Source: Alcanivorax sp.
GTDB lineage: Bacteria > Pseudomonadota > Gammaproteobacteria > Pseudomonadales > Alcanivoracaceae
Direction: 5' to 3'
DNA: 64,000 nucleotides
Assembly (NCBI GenBank): GCA_022449455.1
Contig: JAKUPL010000004.1
Coordinates: forward strand, 124,001 to 188,000
Under the pieces are notes generated by a model, which ran no database searches, was not told the DNA's origin, and saw only the letters and a program-made list of their open reading frames with translations. A program made the translations under genes and the position numbers. How positions within the stretch are numbered: the stretch's first letter is position 1; every line of letters starts with the position of its first letter. Shown piece after piece: positions 45,312 through 54,073 of this stretch.

Positions 45312-45962
45312 TTATCGGTGCGGCTCGGTGCGCGCCACCGGGAAGTGCATATGGAAGTCCGGCAGTGCCAGGGCGCCCCGGGAGCGGCCCGTCTGCAGGG
45401 AAGGAAAGTGCTCGCCGTCGCCGCGCGCCTCGCGCAGCCGGGCGAGGCCCAGCCGCCCGCGCACCGACGGGGTATAGAGAAAGCGCTGGCCGTCGCGGAT
45501 CTGGCCCAGGGTGCGCCAGCCCGCCGGCAGCAGGCCGCCGGGAAAAGGCAGGGCCGGGCCCAGCCGGTCCAGGGTCAGGGCGGCGATCTCCCGGTCGTGG
45601 TAATGCACCGCCACCTGCTCGCGCCGGCCACGGCGCTGCCAGTCGAAGCGCGCCACCCGCTTGTCCAGCCCCCAGTTACGGTTGCCGTTGTCGGCGCTGT
45701 CCTGGCTGGACACATAAATGCGGCCGATGCTCCAGCGCAGTCGGCCATCGGCAAACCGGAACGGGCCGGGCATGAACAACAGCTCCTGATAGGGGCCCAC
45801 CTCGGAGCGCCGGTAATCCACCAGCATCACCAGGGCCGGCCCGCGCACCGGCTCGCCCAGCTCCGCGGCGGCGCCGCCCTGCTGGTGGCGCAGCGACGCG
45901 GGCAGGGCCAGGGCGGCCACGAAGGCACGGCCGCGCAGTTGCCAGGGAGCCGGCGCGTCCAT
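45312..45962 (-). CDS. Acetoacetate decarboxylase-like protein
   Basis: Protein of 216 aa with the layout of the ADC superfamily: VMLVDYRRSEVGPYQELLFMPG, then RLRWSIGRIYVSSQDSADNGNRNWGLDKRVARFDW, then a late ALALPDFHMHFPVART. In true decarboxylases an active-site Lys forms a Schiff base; I cannot place one with certainty here, although the LDK triplet occurs at the right region. Function should therefore be read as family level. The start overlaps the phhB stop by 1 nt, so translation is coupled. Confidence 0.6.
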   Translation of the reverse strand: MDAPAPWQLRGRAFVAALALPASLRHQQGGAAAELGEPVRGPALVMLVDYRRSEVGPYQELLFMPGPFRFADGRLRWSIGRIYVSSQDSADNGNRNWGLDKRVARFDWQRRGRREQVAVHYHDREIAALTLDRLGPALPFPGGLLPAGWRTLGQIRDGQRFLYTPSVRGRLGLARLREARGDGEHFPSLQTGRSRGALALPDFHMHFPVARTEPHR

Positions 45963-46303
45963 CAGCGGTGCTCGTACAGGTCGTCGGTCTTGGCGGCGCA
46001 GATAAAATCGTTGCGGTGCAGGCCGCCGATCTTGTGGGTCCACCAGGTCACCGTGACCTTGCCGTATTCGGTGAGCAGGGCCGGGTGGTGGCCTTCGGCC
46101 TCGGCCAGATCGCCGACACCATTGGTGAAGGTCAGGGCCTCGGCGAAGTTCTTGAACGAAAACTGCCGTTGCAGCCGTTCCTCGCCGTTCTCCTCGATCT
46201 GCTTCCAATCGGGAATCTGCGGGCGCAGTTCACGGGCTTCCTGCTCGGTGATGCGCGGTGCGTCCGCGCGGCAGGCTTCGCAGCGTTGTTGTTGCAGGGT
46301 CAT
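45962..46303 (-). CDS. phhB: Pterin-4-alpha-carbinolamine dehydratase
   Basis: Recycles the pterin cofactor of phenylalanine hydroxylase; it also acts as a regulator in some species. It has the signature [34 protein letters not shown] with the catalytic histidines. 113 aa, typical. AAGGAGG lies 8 nt before the ATG. phhA, the usual neighbour, is not here; instead a decarboxylase-like gene is coupled behind it. Confidence 0.95.
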   Translation of the reverse strand: MTLQQQRCEACRADAPRITEQEARELRPQIPDWKQIEENGEERLQRQFSFKNFAEALTFTNGVGDLAEAEGHHPALLTEYGKVTVTWWTHKIGGLHRNDFICAAKTDDLYEHR

Positions 46304-46321
46304 GGCACATCCTCCTTGTTG

Positions 46322-46529
46322 GCGACAAGGTTCAGGCTACAAGTTTCAGGCGATAAGCTCCAAGATGGACGAAAGTTAAAAGTTGAAAGTTGAAAGGTCA
46401 TAGCCGCTCGTCTTTCCCGCGGCCTTCGGCCGGGAGTAGCCGGGGAAGGCTTTCCTTTGAACGCGGGCACGGCCATAACAACGCCAAGGCGCCCCCCGCG
46501 TTTCAACTTTTCACTTTTAACTTTCAACT
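46322..46529. repeat. Heptamer inverted-repeat element C with a 77-nt 7-mer array
   Basis: From 46322 to 46398 the sequence reads as eleven consecutive 7-nt units in one register, degenerate at first (GCGACAA, GGTTCAG, GCTACAA and so on) and then canonical (GAAAGTT, AAAAGTT, GAAAGTT). The right arm 46502-46529 has four inverted units, the last running into the acyl-CoA dehydrogenase stop codon. The core holds ACGCGGG (46461) pairing with CCCGCGT (46495) and a stretch ACGCGGGCAC...ATAACAACG also found in element A. Fills most of the 224-nt gap upstream of phhB. Confidence 0.8.
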
Positions 46530-47760
46530 AATCCCGCCCGATCAGGTCCCGGGCGATGGCGATGATCTGCATTTCGTCGGTGCCGGCGTAGATCTGCAGA
46601 ATCTTGGCGTCGCGCATCAGCTGCTCCACCCGGGACTCGCGCATGTAGCCGTAGCCGCCGTGGATCTGCACCGCCTCGGTGGACACCTCCATGGCCGCCT
46701 GGGCGGCATAGAGTTTCATGGCCGAGGCTTCCGCCAGGGTCATTTGCTTGCCGGCGGCGGTCATCTCGATATAGCGGAATACCATGTTCTGCAGGTTGGC
46801 GCGGGCCACCTCCATCTTCGCCAGTTTCAGCTGGATCAGCTGGTTGTCGCCGATCGGCCGGCCGAACTGCACCCGGTCCCGGGCGTAGCCGGTGCACAGC
46901 TCCAGGGCCCGCTCCACCATGCCCAGGGCCATGGCCGCCACGCCGGCCCGTTCCTGCATGAAGGTGGCCTTGGCGCCGGAGCGGCCATAGGCGGTTTCAC
47001 TGCCGCCCAGCAGCCGGTCCGCGCCCACTTTCAGGTCGCTGAAGAACAGTTCGCCGGTGGGTGAGCTGCCGATGCCCATCTTCTTGAACGGCTTGGACTG
47101 CTCCAGCCCTTGCATACCGCTGTCGAGAATAAAGGACACGATCTTGCGGTCCCGGGGCGCCACGCCTTCCTCGTCCAGCTTGCAGATCAGGATGATGGTG
47201 TCGGCGAACGGACCGTTGGTGATCCAGGTCTTGCTGCCGTTGATCACATAGCCGCCGTTGCCGTCGCGGCGCGCCAGGGTTTTCATCTGGCCGAAGGCGT
47301 CGGAGCCGGAGTTGGGTTCGGAGATCGCCCAGGCGCCCACCTTTTCCAGGGTCAGCAGCGGCAGCGCCCAGCGCTCCTTCTGCTCCAGGGTGCCCTTGCT
47401 CATGATGGCGCCGCCGGCCAGGCCCATGGACACGCCCATGGCGGTGACCAGACCCTGGGCGTGGCGGCTCAGTTCGATGATTGGGATCATGGTCATGGCG
47501 GCCTGCTCGCCGGAGCCGCCGCCTTCCTCCCGGTCGCTCCGGTCGGCGGCGGTCTCACCGGCCTTTTCGCGGGCGATGCGCTTCTCGAAGCTCTGCGTGG
47601 CCATCACGTCCATGCCGAAGGTTTTGATCATCTTGCGCAGGATGTCGTAGGGCGGCACGCCGTTGTATTCGATGTCGTCCAGGTTGGGCACCACTTCCCT
47701 GGCCACGAAATCGCGCACCATCTTCTGGATCATCTGTTGTTGTTCGTTCCATTCGATCAT
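46528..47760 (-). CDS. Acyl-CoA dehydrogenase family protein
   Basis: FAD enzyme oxidising an acyl-CoA, 410 aa. It has the N-terminal helical domain, the FAD/substrate motif GAWAISEPNSGSDAFG, the beta strand KTWITNGPFAD, and the C-terminal helices with DRVQFGRPIGDNQLIQLKLAKM and IHGGYGYMRESRVEQLMRDAKILQIYAGTDEMQ. The usual catalytic Glu of MCAD-like enzymes (YEGT) is Ala here; a Glu on the preceding helix (FMQERAGVAA) could serve, as in isovaleryl-CoA dehydrogenase. A charged, Gly/Glu-rich insert lies near residues 57-84. Start ATG 47760. Single gene. Confidence 0.88.
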   Translation of the reverse strand: MIEWNEQQQMIQKMVRDFVAREVVPNLDDIEYNGVPPYDILRKMIKTFGMDVMATQSFEKRIAREKAGETAADRSDREEGGGSGEQAAMTMIPIIELSRHAQGLVTAMGVSMGLAGGAIMSKGTLEQKERWALPLLTLEKVGAWAISEPNSGSDAFGQMKTLARRDGNGGYVINGSKTWITNGPFADTIILICKLDEEGVAPRDRKIVSFILDSGMQGLEQSKPFKKMGIGSSPTGELFFSDLKVGADRLLGGSETAYGRSGAKATFMQERAGVAAMALGMVERALELCTGYARDRVQFGRPIGDNQLIQLKLAKMEVARANLQNMVFRYIEMTAAGKQMTLAEASAMKLYAAQAAMEVSTEAVQIHGGYGYMRESRVEQLMRDAKILQIYAGTDEMQIIAIARDLIGRD

Positions 47761-47930
47761 CAGGATCACCGGGTCGATTGACGATGTCCCGAAGCTAGCA
47801 GGCCGCCCGGCGGGCGTCATTGATCGGGTTTGACCGGGCCGTTGGTGGGATCGGTCAGGGGCGCCGCCGTTTTCAGGGGCCGCCGCCATCCTTCATAATG
47901 GCCGCTTCGTTCAGCAACCCGGCCGCGCGC

Positions 47931-48614
47931 ATGGAGATCAAGATCGCCCAGGGGCACAACCCGCCCCACAATGTTGACGGCATCACCGTGGTGATCGACG
48001 TGATCCGCGCCTTCACCACCTGCCATGAGGCGTTCCTCGGCGGCGCCAGCCACGTTTATCCGGTGTCCAGCCCCGACGACGCTTTCGCGCTGCGCCGTGA
48101 TTACCCGCAGGGGCTGTTGGTGGGCGAGGTGGAGGCGCTGCCCATCGAAGGGTTCGACTACGGCAACTCGCCCTGGGAAATCCGCCACACCGATGTGCGT
48201 GACCGCTACCTGATCATGCGCACCACCAACGGCGTGGCGGCCACCCTGCGTGCCCGCGACAGCCGCCAGGTGCTGGTGGCGGCGCTGGTCAACGCCCGCG
48301 CCACCGCCCGCTATATTCTCGAGCAGGCCCCCCCCACGGTGGTGCTGGTGGCCTCCCACCCCACCGGTGACGAGGACGTGGCCTGCGCCGAATACCTGCG
48401 CACTCTGTTGGGCGGCGAAGGCATCTCTTTGCAGGAGGCCCGGGAGCGCACCCTCAACGCCTTCGCCGCGCGCAAGTTTCTGGACGGCCGCCACCCCCGT
48501 CTGCGTCCCCAGGACATCGAGATGGCGGCCTCGGACGCCGGCGAGAACGCCCTGGTGATGGGGGTGACCTACGAGCCGGTGCCCCGTATCGACGTGGTGC
48601 CGGCGGGGCGCTAG
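47931..48614 (+). CDS. 2-phosphosulfolactate phosphatase family protein (ComB-like)
   Basis: ComB-fold protein of about 227 aa; the archetype removes phosphate from phosphosulfolactate in coenzyme M synthesis, but bacterial members often have another or unknown role. Family blocks are VVIDVIRAFTTCHEAFLGGASHVYPV, LLVGEVEALPIEGFDYGNSPWEI and MRTTNGVAATLRA. The start is uncertain: ATG 47931 (MEIKIAQGHN) fits the family, while ATG 47898 adds 11 residues; neither has a clear Shine-Dalgarno. Its stop is 4 nt from the comF stop (convergent). Confidence 0.75.
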   Translation: MEIKIAQGHNPPHNVDGITVVIDVIRAFTTCHEAFLGGASHVYPVSSPDDAFALRRDYPQGLLVGEVEALPIEGFDYGNSPWEIRHTDVRDRYLIMRTTNGVAATLRARDSRQVLVAALVNARATARYILEQAPPTVVLVASHPTGDEDVACAEYLRTLLGGEGISLQEARERTLNAFAARKFLDGRHPRLRPQDIEMAASDAGENALVMGVTYEPVPRIDVVPAGR

Positions 48615-48618
48615 ACCT

Positions 48619-49320
48619 CTAGGAGCCCGCGTCCAGGGTCCTGGCCAGCGCCCACACCCGCACTTCCTCCGCGCCCGCCTCCCGCAACGCATGGGTGGCG
48701 GCGCGCACGCTGGCGCCGGTGGTGATCACGTCATCCACCAGCAGCACGCGCCGCCCACGGCTGGCGGGCAGCGCCCGGAAGGCGTGGCGCAGGCTGCGTA
48801 CCCGCCAGGCCCGGCTGCGGCCCTGCTGGGGCCGGGTGGCCCGCTGGCGCCGCAGCAGCGGCACCATGGGTTTGCGCCAATGGACCGCCAACGCCGCCGC
48901 CAGCCGTTCCGCCTGATCGAAACCGCGTACCCAGCGGCGCCGCCAGTGGGCGGGCAGCGGGCACAGCAGGTCCGCCTCCGGCCAGGGCAGCGGCGCCGCC
49001 GTGGCCAGCGCTTCCAGGGCGCGCTCCACCGGCAGGCGCCCGTGGTGTTTGTAGGCATTGATCAGCCGGTCCAGGGGGAAGCGGTAGGCCCAGGCGCAAT
49101 AGCCGGCGCTGAAGCCCGGCGGCTGGCGCAGACAGCGCCCGCACAGATCGCCGGGCGCCAGCCCCGGCGCCGGCAGGGCGCAGCGGCAAAGCGGCCCGTC
49201 CAGGGCACAGTGAAGGTCCAGCTCCCGGCGGCAATGCCGGCACAGCCCGGTGTCGTCCGGCCGGGCGCACAGCACGCAGCGGCCACGCAGCACTTCGTGG
49301 CGAGGCAGGTTAAAAAACAT
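48619..49320 (-). CDS. comF: ComF family protein (phosphoribosyltransferase-like)
   Basis: Phosphoribosyltransferase-fold protein tied to natural transformation in competent species, 233 aa. The N-terminal part has a zinc-ribbon-like set of cysteines (CVLCARPDDTGLCRHC, then CRC and LCGRCLRQPP). The C-terminal PRPP-binding loop is VLLVDDVITTGASVRA. Divergent from bioB, the common gammaproteobacterial arrangement. The ATG at 49320 is used; the frame is open beyond it but runs into the bioB promoter. Confidence 0.93.
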   Translation of the reverse strand: MFFNLPRHEVLRGRCVLCARPDDTGLCRHCRRELDLHCALDGPLCRCALPAPGLAPGDLCGRCLRQPPGFSAGYCAWAYRFPLDRLINAYKHHGRLPVERALEALATAAPLPWPEADLLCPLPAHWRRRWVRGFDQAERLAAALAVHWRKPMVPLLRRQRATRPQQGRSRAWRVRSLRHAFRALPASRGRRVLLVDDVITTGASVRAATHALREAGAEEVRVWALARTLDAGS

Positions 49321-49351
49321 CCATCCGTAAACCTTTGAAAGGGTTCTCAAG

Positions 49352-49379
49352 TTGACAGAGCCCGGCGGCCTGCTAGGCT
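49352..49379 (+). promoter_or_regulatory. Promoter for the biotin operon
   Basis: A perfect -35 TTGACA (49352-49357), 16-nt spacer and TAGGCT (49374-49379). About 27 nt before the bioB ATG. A near-perfect CCTTTGAAAGG palindrome lies just upstream. No full BirA operator is visible. Confidence 0.6.
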
Positions 49380-49405
49380 TTGGGCAACCGTTCGGAGAGA
49401 CCATC

Positions 49406-50575
49406 ATGCCTGTAGCCGCCGCCACGCCCCGTAAGCCTTCCGCCATTAATGCCGTACGCCATGACTGGCATCGGGGTGAGATCGAAGCCCTGTTCGCGCT
49501 GCCTTTCAACGATCTGGTGTTCCGCGCCGCCCAGGTGCACCGCGAGCGATTCGATCCCAACGCGGTGCAGGTGAGCACCCTGCTGTCGATCAAGACCGGC
49601 GCCTGCCCGGAAGACTGCAAGTACTGCTCCCAGTCCGGCCACTACAACACCGAGCTGGAAAAAGAGAAGCTGCTGGAAGTGACGCGGGTGGTGGAAGAAG
49701 CCCGTGCCGCCCGCGACAAGGGCGCCTCGCGTTTCTGCATGGGCGCCGCCTGGCGAAGCCCGCGCGCCAAGGACATGCCCTATGTGCTGGACATGGTGCG
49801 TCAGGTAAAGGCACTGGGCATGGAAACCTGCATGACCCTGGGCATGCTCGACGAAGGTCAGGCGAAGGATCTGGCCGAGGCCGGCCTGGACTACTACAAC
49901 CACAACCTGGACACCTCGCCGGAGTACTACGGCCAGGTGATCACCACCCGCACCTATAACGATCGCCTTTCCACCCTGGCCAACGTGCGCGACGCCGGCA
50001 TGAAGGTGTGCTGCGGCGGCATCGTCGGCATGGGCGAGAACCGGGACGACCGGGTGGGCCTGCTGCAGCAGCTCGCCAACCTGCCGCACCATCCGGAATC
50101 CGTGCCCATCAATATGCTGGTCAAGATCGAAGGCACGCCGCTGGCGGACGTGGCCGACCTGGACCCGTTCGAGTTCGTGCGCACCGTGGCGGTGGCGCGC
50201 ATTCTGATGCCGGAATCCTATGTGCGGTTGTCCGCCGGTCGCCAGGAAATGCACGACGAGGCCCAGGCCCTGTGCTTCCTGGCCGGCGCCAACTCCATCT
50301 TCTACGGCGAGCGCCTGCTGACCACCGACAACCCGGAAGCGAACCACGACAAGCAGCTGTTCGAGCGCCTCGGCATCCACCCGCTGGACCCGCGCCACGA
50401 GGCGTCGGACGAAGCCCACGAAGAGGCCCTGCGCCAGCAGGTGGCCGAGCAGGAAGCGGCGGACAGCGGCCTCTACCGGGATGCCATGGCCTACCAGGCC
50501 GACGGCAAACGCGCCGCCAAACACGTGCTCGACAAGGACACCGGCCGCCCGGCCCAGCGGCCGGTGGACGCCTGA
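49406..50575 (+). CDS. bioB: Biotin synthase
   Basis: Radical-SAM enzyme inserting sulfur into dethiobiotin. The SAM cluster motif [15 protein letters not shown] is intact and KEKLLEV follows. Cluster-binding residues of the auxiliary 2Fe-2S site are expected in CMGAAWR, CMTLGML and [10 protein letters not shown], all present. 389 aa with a short polar C-terminal extension. ATG 49406 has GGAGAG 7 nt upstream; an upstream in-frame extension lacks support. First gene of bioBFHCD. Confidence 0.98.
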   Translation: MPVAAATPRKPSAINAVRHDWHRGEIEALFALPFNDLVFRAAQVHRERFDPNAVQVSTLLSIKTGACPEDCKYCSQSGHYNTELEKEKLLEVTRVVEEARAARDKGASRFCMGAAWRSPRAKDMPYVLDMVRQVKALGMETCMTLGMLDEGQAKDLAEAGLDYYNHNLDTSPEYYGQVITTRTYNDRLSTLANVRDAGMKVCCGGIVGMGENRDDRVGLLQQLANLPHHPESVPINMLVKIEGTPLADVADLDPFEFVRTVAVARILMPESYVRLSAGRQEMHDEAQALCFLAGANSIFYGERLLTTDNPEANHDKQLFERLGIHPLDPRHEASDEAHEEALRQQVAEQEAADSGLYRDAMAYQADGKRAAKHVLDKDTGRPAQRPVDA

Positions 50576-50589
50576 CCCGGAGCGCTCCG

Positions 50590-51747
50590 TTGGGCTTTGA
50601 TCTCAAGGCGCGCCTGGACCAGCGGCGCGCCCGGCAGCGTTATCGCCGGCCCCGGGTGATGGACGCCCCCAGCGGCCGCACCACCCGGGTGGACGGCCGC
50701 GAGGTTTTGAATTTCTGTGCCAACGATTATCTCGGGCTGGCCAATGACGCCGAGGTGATCGCCGCCTTCCGCGACGCCGCCCTGCACTGGGGCGTGGGCA
50801 GTGGCGCCTCCCATCTGGTGTGCGGCCATCAGCGTCCCCACCAGGATCTGGAAGAGGCGCTGGCCGAGCATACCGGCCGCCCCAGGGCGTTGCTGTTCTC
50901 CACCGGCTATATGGCCAACCTGGGTGCGCTCACCGCGCTGGTGGGTTCCGGCGACGCCGTGTTTCAGGATCGCCTCAACCATGCTTCCCTGCTCGACGCC
51001 GGCCAGCTCAGCGGTGCCCGCTCCCGGCGCTTCGCCCACAACGACGCCGAGGCCCTGGCCGGGCAACTGGCGCGCAGCCCGGCGCCGCGCAAGCTTGTGG
51101 TCACCGACGGCGTGTTCAGCATGGACGGCGACCAGGCGCCGCTGGCCGCCTATCTGGCCGCCTGCGAGGCCCACGACGCCTGGCTGATGGTGGACGACGC
51201 CCATGGCCTTGGCGTGCTCGACGGCCAGGGGCGCGGCACCCTGTTCGCCCAGGCGGTGAATGACCGGGTGCCGGTGTACATGGGCACCCTGGGCAAGGCC
51301 CTGGGCACCGCCGGCGCCTTCGTGGCCGGCTCCGAGGACCTGATCGAGACGCTTATCCAGTTCGCCCGTACCTACGTCTACACCACCGCCCTGCCGGCGG
51401 CGGTGGCCGCCGCCACCCTGGTGAGCCTGGACAAAGCCCGCCGCGAGCAATGGCGGCGCGATAAGCTGGCCACGCTGATCGACCGCTTCCGGCGCGGCGC
51501 CGCCGGGCTCGGCTATGAGTTGATGGCGTCGGACACGCCGATCCAGCCGATCCTGGTCGGCGACGACGGCGAAGCCCTGGCGCTGAGCCGGTCGCTGGCG
51601 GAGCGGGGGCTGAGCGTCACCGCCATTCGTCCGCCCACGGTACCGGAAGGCCAGGCGCGCCTTCGGGTGACCCTGTCCGCCGCTCACGAGGAGGCGGACG
51701 TGGATGTTCTGCTGAACGCTCTGGAGGCCGCCAAGTGCCCAAGCTGA
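50590..51747 (+). CDS. bioF: 8-amino-7-oxononanoate synthase
   Basis: PLP enzyme that condenses pimeloyl-ACP with alanine. From the TTG at 50590 it reads [20 protein letters not shown], the usual BioF start, with GGAG 7 nt upstream. PLP-fold motifs include [21 protein letters not shown], the cofactor-Asp segment [18 protein letters not shown], and the Schiff-base Lys in [14 protein letters not shown]. 385 aa. The frame is open far upstream inside bioB but that part is not coding. Followed by bioH with overlap. Confidence 0.96.
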   Translation: MGFDLKARLDQRRARQRYRRPRVMDAPSGRTTRVDGREVLNFCANDYLGLANDAEVIAAFRDAALHWGVGSGASHLVCGHQRPHQDLEEALAEHTGRPRALLFSTGYMANLGALTALVGSGDAVFQDRLNHASLLDAGQLSGARSRRFAHNDAEALAGQLARSPAPRKLVVTDGVFSMDGDQAPLAAYLAACEAHDAWLMVDDAHGLGVLDGQGRGTLFAQAVNDRVPVYMGTLGKALGTAGAFVAGSEDLIETLIQFARTYVYTTALPAAVAAATLVSLDKARREQWRRDKLATLIDRFRRGAAGLGYELMASDTPIQPILVGDDGEALALSRSLAERGLSVTAIRPPTVPEGQARLRVTLSAAHEEADVDVLLNALEAAKCPS

Positions 51748-52553
51748 TGCCTTTTCACAACACCTACCGGTGCACCGGCCGCGCCGACCAGGACGCCGGC
51801 GACATCGTGCTGCTGCACGGCTGGGGCCTGCACGCCATCGTGTTCGACGACATCGTGCCGGCGCTGCTGGAACGGTTCCGGGTCACGGTGATCGACCTGC
51901 CGGGCATGGGGCAGAGCCCGTTGCCCAATGACGACTACACCCTGGATTTTCTGGCCGACCAGGTGGCGGCGGTGATGCCCGAGCGGGCCCATCTGCTGGG
52001 CTGGTCCCTGGGCGGTCTGGTGGCCCTGCGCCTCGGCCTGACCCGGCCGGAGCGGGTGCAATCCATCGTCACCGTGGCCACCACGCCGCGTTTCACCGCC
52101 AGCGACGACTGGCCGGCGGCCATGAAGCCGGACATTCTCGACGCCTTCGAGCAGATGTGCCGGGAGGACTACGAAGGCACCCTGGTGCGTTTTCTCGCGC
52201 TCAACTGCAAGGGCGCCGAGTCGATGCGTCAGGACGTGGCCCGCCTCAAGGAGATTCTCTATTTCTGTGGCCTGCCGGCCCACCGCGCCCTGCGCGAAGG
52301 GCTGGCGATCCTGCGTGACACGGATCTGCGTGCGGACCTGGCGTCGCTGACGCCGCCGCTGCGCATGATCTTCGGTGAGCGCGACCATATCGTGCCGGCG
52401 GCGGCGATGGCCGCCGTCGAGCCGCTGCTCAACGAGCGCGGCGATACGGCGCTGATCGAGCAGGTCGCCCATGTGCCGTTTCTGTCCGCCCCCGATACCT
52501 TCAACCGCGCCGTCCATGACTTCCATCGCCAGCACCGCTTCCTGGATGAATAA
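51735..52553 (+). CDS. bioH: Pimeloyl-ACP methyl ester esterase BioH
   Basis: Alpha/beta hydrolase that releases methanol from pimeloyl-ACP methyl ester, ending the BioC-protected chain. Nucleophile GWSLGG, acid in GERDHIVP, and His in VAHVPF; oxyanion LLHGWGLH. 272 aa. GTG 51735 sits 6 nt after GGAGG and is preferred; ATG 51747 overlaps the bioF stop by 1 nt and is an alternative. Overlaps bioF by 13 nt. Confidence 0.93.
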   Translation: MPKLMPFHNTYRCTGRADQDAGDIVLLHGWGLHAIVFDDIVPALLERFRVTVIDLPGMGQSPLPNDDYTLDFLADQVAAVMPERAHLLGWSLGGLVALRLGLTRPERVQSIVTVATTPRFTASDDWPAAMKPDILDAFEQMCREDYEGTLVRFLALNCKGAESMRQDVARLKEILYFCGLPAHRALREGLAILRDTDLRADLASLTPPLRMIFGERDHIVPAAAMAAVEPLLNERGDTALIEQVAHVPFLSAPDTFNRAVHDFHRQHRFLDE

Positions 52554-53316
52554 GCAGGCGGTGGGCGAGCGCTTCGGGCGCGCCGCCGCCAGCTACGACG
52601 CCCACGCCGGCCTGCAGCTGGCCTGCGCCCGCAGTCTGCTGGACATGGCGCCGGCGGAGCTGGTCGGCGAGCGCGCCCTGGACCTGGGCTGCGCCACCGC
52701 GCCCCTGGCTCGCGCCCAGCAGGCACACTGGCCGGCCAGCCGCTGGCTGGGGGTGGACCTGTCGCCGGCGATGCTCGCCGAGGCGGCGGCGCGGGGCCGT
52801 ATCGGTCCGCGCTTCCGGCCCCTGTGCGCGGACGCGGAGCGCCTGCCCCTGGCGGACGCCGGCCAGGCGCTGGTGTTCTCCAGCTTCGCCCTGCAATGGT
52901 GTGTGCCGGAGCGGGTCGGAGCGGAACTGGCGCGGGTGCTGATGCCCGGTGGCTCGCTGTTGCTGGCGGTGCCGCTGGCCGGCTCCCTGCACGAAATGAC
53001 CGACAGCTGGGCGGCGGCGGACCGCCGCCCGCACGTCAACCGGCTGCCGGCGGAAGCGGACTGGCGGCGCGCCCTGGCCGGCGCCGGGCTGACCCTTCAG
53101 CACGCCGGAAGTCTGACCTTCACCGAACACTACCCGGACGTGAAAAGCCTGGTGCGCGCGTTCAAAGCCACCGGCGTGGACCACGTCCAGGGCGGCGCCA
53201 CCGGCCTCACCGGCAAGCGCGCCTGGCGCGCCATGTGCGACGCCTACGAAGCGCGCCGCCAACCCGCCGGCCTGCCGCTGACCTGGCGGGTGCTGTTCGT
53301 GCACGCCCTACGCTGA
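52546..53316 (+). CDS. bioC: Malonyl-ACP O-methyltransferase BioC
   Basis: SAM-dependent methyltransferase that caps malonyl-ACP to begin pimelate synthesis. It begins [24 protein letters not shown], with the BioC FGRAAxSYD block, then the SAM motif ALDLGCATAPLA and the late VLMPGGSLLLAVPL. 256 aa. The ATG overlaps the bioH stop by 8 nt. With BioH it covers the BioC-BioH route to pimeloyl-ACP. Confidence 0.95.
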   Translation: MNKQAVGERFGRAAASYDAHAGLQLACARSLLDMAPAELVGERALDLGCATAPLARAQQAHWPASRWLGVDLSPAMLAEAAARGRIGPRFRPLCADAERLPLADAGQALVFSSFALQWCVPERVGAELARVLMPGGSLLLAVPLAGSLHEMTDSWAAADRRPHVNRLPAEADWRRALAGAGLTLQHAGSLTFTEHYPDVKSLVRAFKATGVDHVQGGATGLTGKRAWRAMCDAYEARRQPAGLPLTWRVLFVHALR

Positions 53317-53339
53317 CCCGGGTTCAAGGAGACCCCCGC

Positions 53340-53990
53340 ATGAGTGACCGTCCACCGCTGCCCGTGCTCAAGGGCGTGTTCTTTATCACCGGCACCGATA
53401 CCGAGGTGGGCAAGACCTGGGTCGGTTGCCGCTTGCTGGAACGGGCCCGGGACGCCGGGCTGCGCTGCTACGGCCTCAAGCCGGTGGCCGCCGGTTGCGA
53501 GCGTACCGCCGAGGGCCCGCGCAACGAGGACGCGCTCAATCTGATGGCGGCGTCCTCGGTGACGCTGCCCTATGAGGTGGTGAATCCGGTGGCCCTGGAC
53601 GCGGCCATCGCGCCGCACATCGCCGCCCAACAGGAAAACCGCCGCGTTACCCTGGCGCAGCTGGCCGGCTACGTGCGCGGCGCCCTCAACAGCCACCCGG
53701 CGGACCTGGTACTGGTGGAAGGCGCCGGTGGCTGGCGGGTGCCGCTCAACGACCGGGAGATGCTGTCCGGCCTGGCGGTGGAGCTGAACCTGCCGGTGAT
53801 CCAGGTGGTGGGCATGAAACTGGGTTGCATCAACCACGCCCTGCTCACCGCCGAGGCGATCCGCGCGGACGGGTTGCACTACACGGGAACGGTGGCCAAT
53901 TGCTTTGGTGAGATGGATGTGCGGGAGGAGAATCTGCTTACCCTGCGGCAGCATTTGCCGGGGGCGTTTACGGTGGTCCAGGGGAGTTGA
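53340..53990 (+). CDS. bioD: Dethiobiotin synthetase
   Basis: ATP-dependent carboxylation of 7,8-diaminopelargonate to dethiobiotin. P-loop-like GTDTEVGKTWVG near residue 18, KPVAAGCER, and EGAGGWRVPL. 216 aa. AAGGAG precedes the ATG. Last of the operon; note that bioA is not in the cluster and must be elsewhere. Its stop codon coincides with the first unit of repeat element D. Confidence 0.97.
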   Translation: MSDRPPLPVLKGVFFITGTDTEVGKTWVGCRLLERARDAGLRCYGLKPVAAGCERTAEGPRNEDALNLMAASSVTLPYEVVNPVALDAAIAPHIAAQQENRRVTLAQLAGYVRGALNSHPADLVLVEGAGGWRVPLNDREMLSGLAVELNLPVIQVVGMKLGCINHALLTAEAIRADGLHYTGTVANCFGEMDVREENLLTLRQHLPGAFTVVQGS

Positions 53991-54052
53991 AAGTTTAAAG
54001 TTAAAAGTTGAAAGGGAAGCCCGGCCGGCCTCCCTTTTTTTAACGTTTAACT
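53985..54052. repeat. Heptamer inverted-repeat element D
   Basis: Left arm 53985-54012 has four in-phase 7-nt units (AGTTGAA, AGTTTAA, AGTTAAA, AGTTGAA); the bioD TGA is inside the first. The core is a terminator; the right arm is one unit, TTTAACT (54046-54052). Between convergent bioD and the PEBP-family gene. Confidence 0.8.
54011..54040 (+). terminator. Intrinsic terminator after bioD
   Basis: AAAGGGA (54011-54017) pairs with TCCCTTT (54031-54037) around a GC-rich loop that can itself fold, followed by a T-run to 54041. Likely ends the biotin operon. Confidence 0.85.
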
Positions 54053-54073
54053 GGCTATCGCTGAACTGATGGC

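Noticed and set aside
49321-49351. BirA operator upstream of bioB
   Set aside because: A GTAAACC half-site is present at 49327 but the matching GGTTTAC at the right spacing is not; only GGTT follows.
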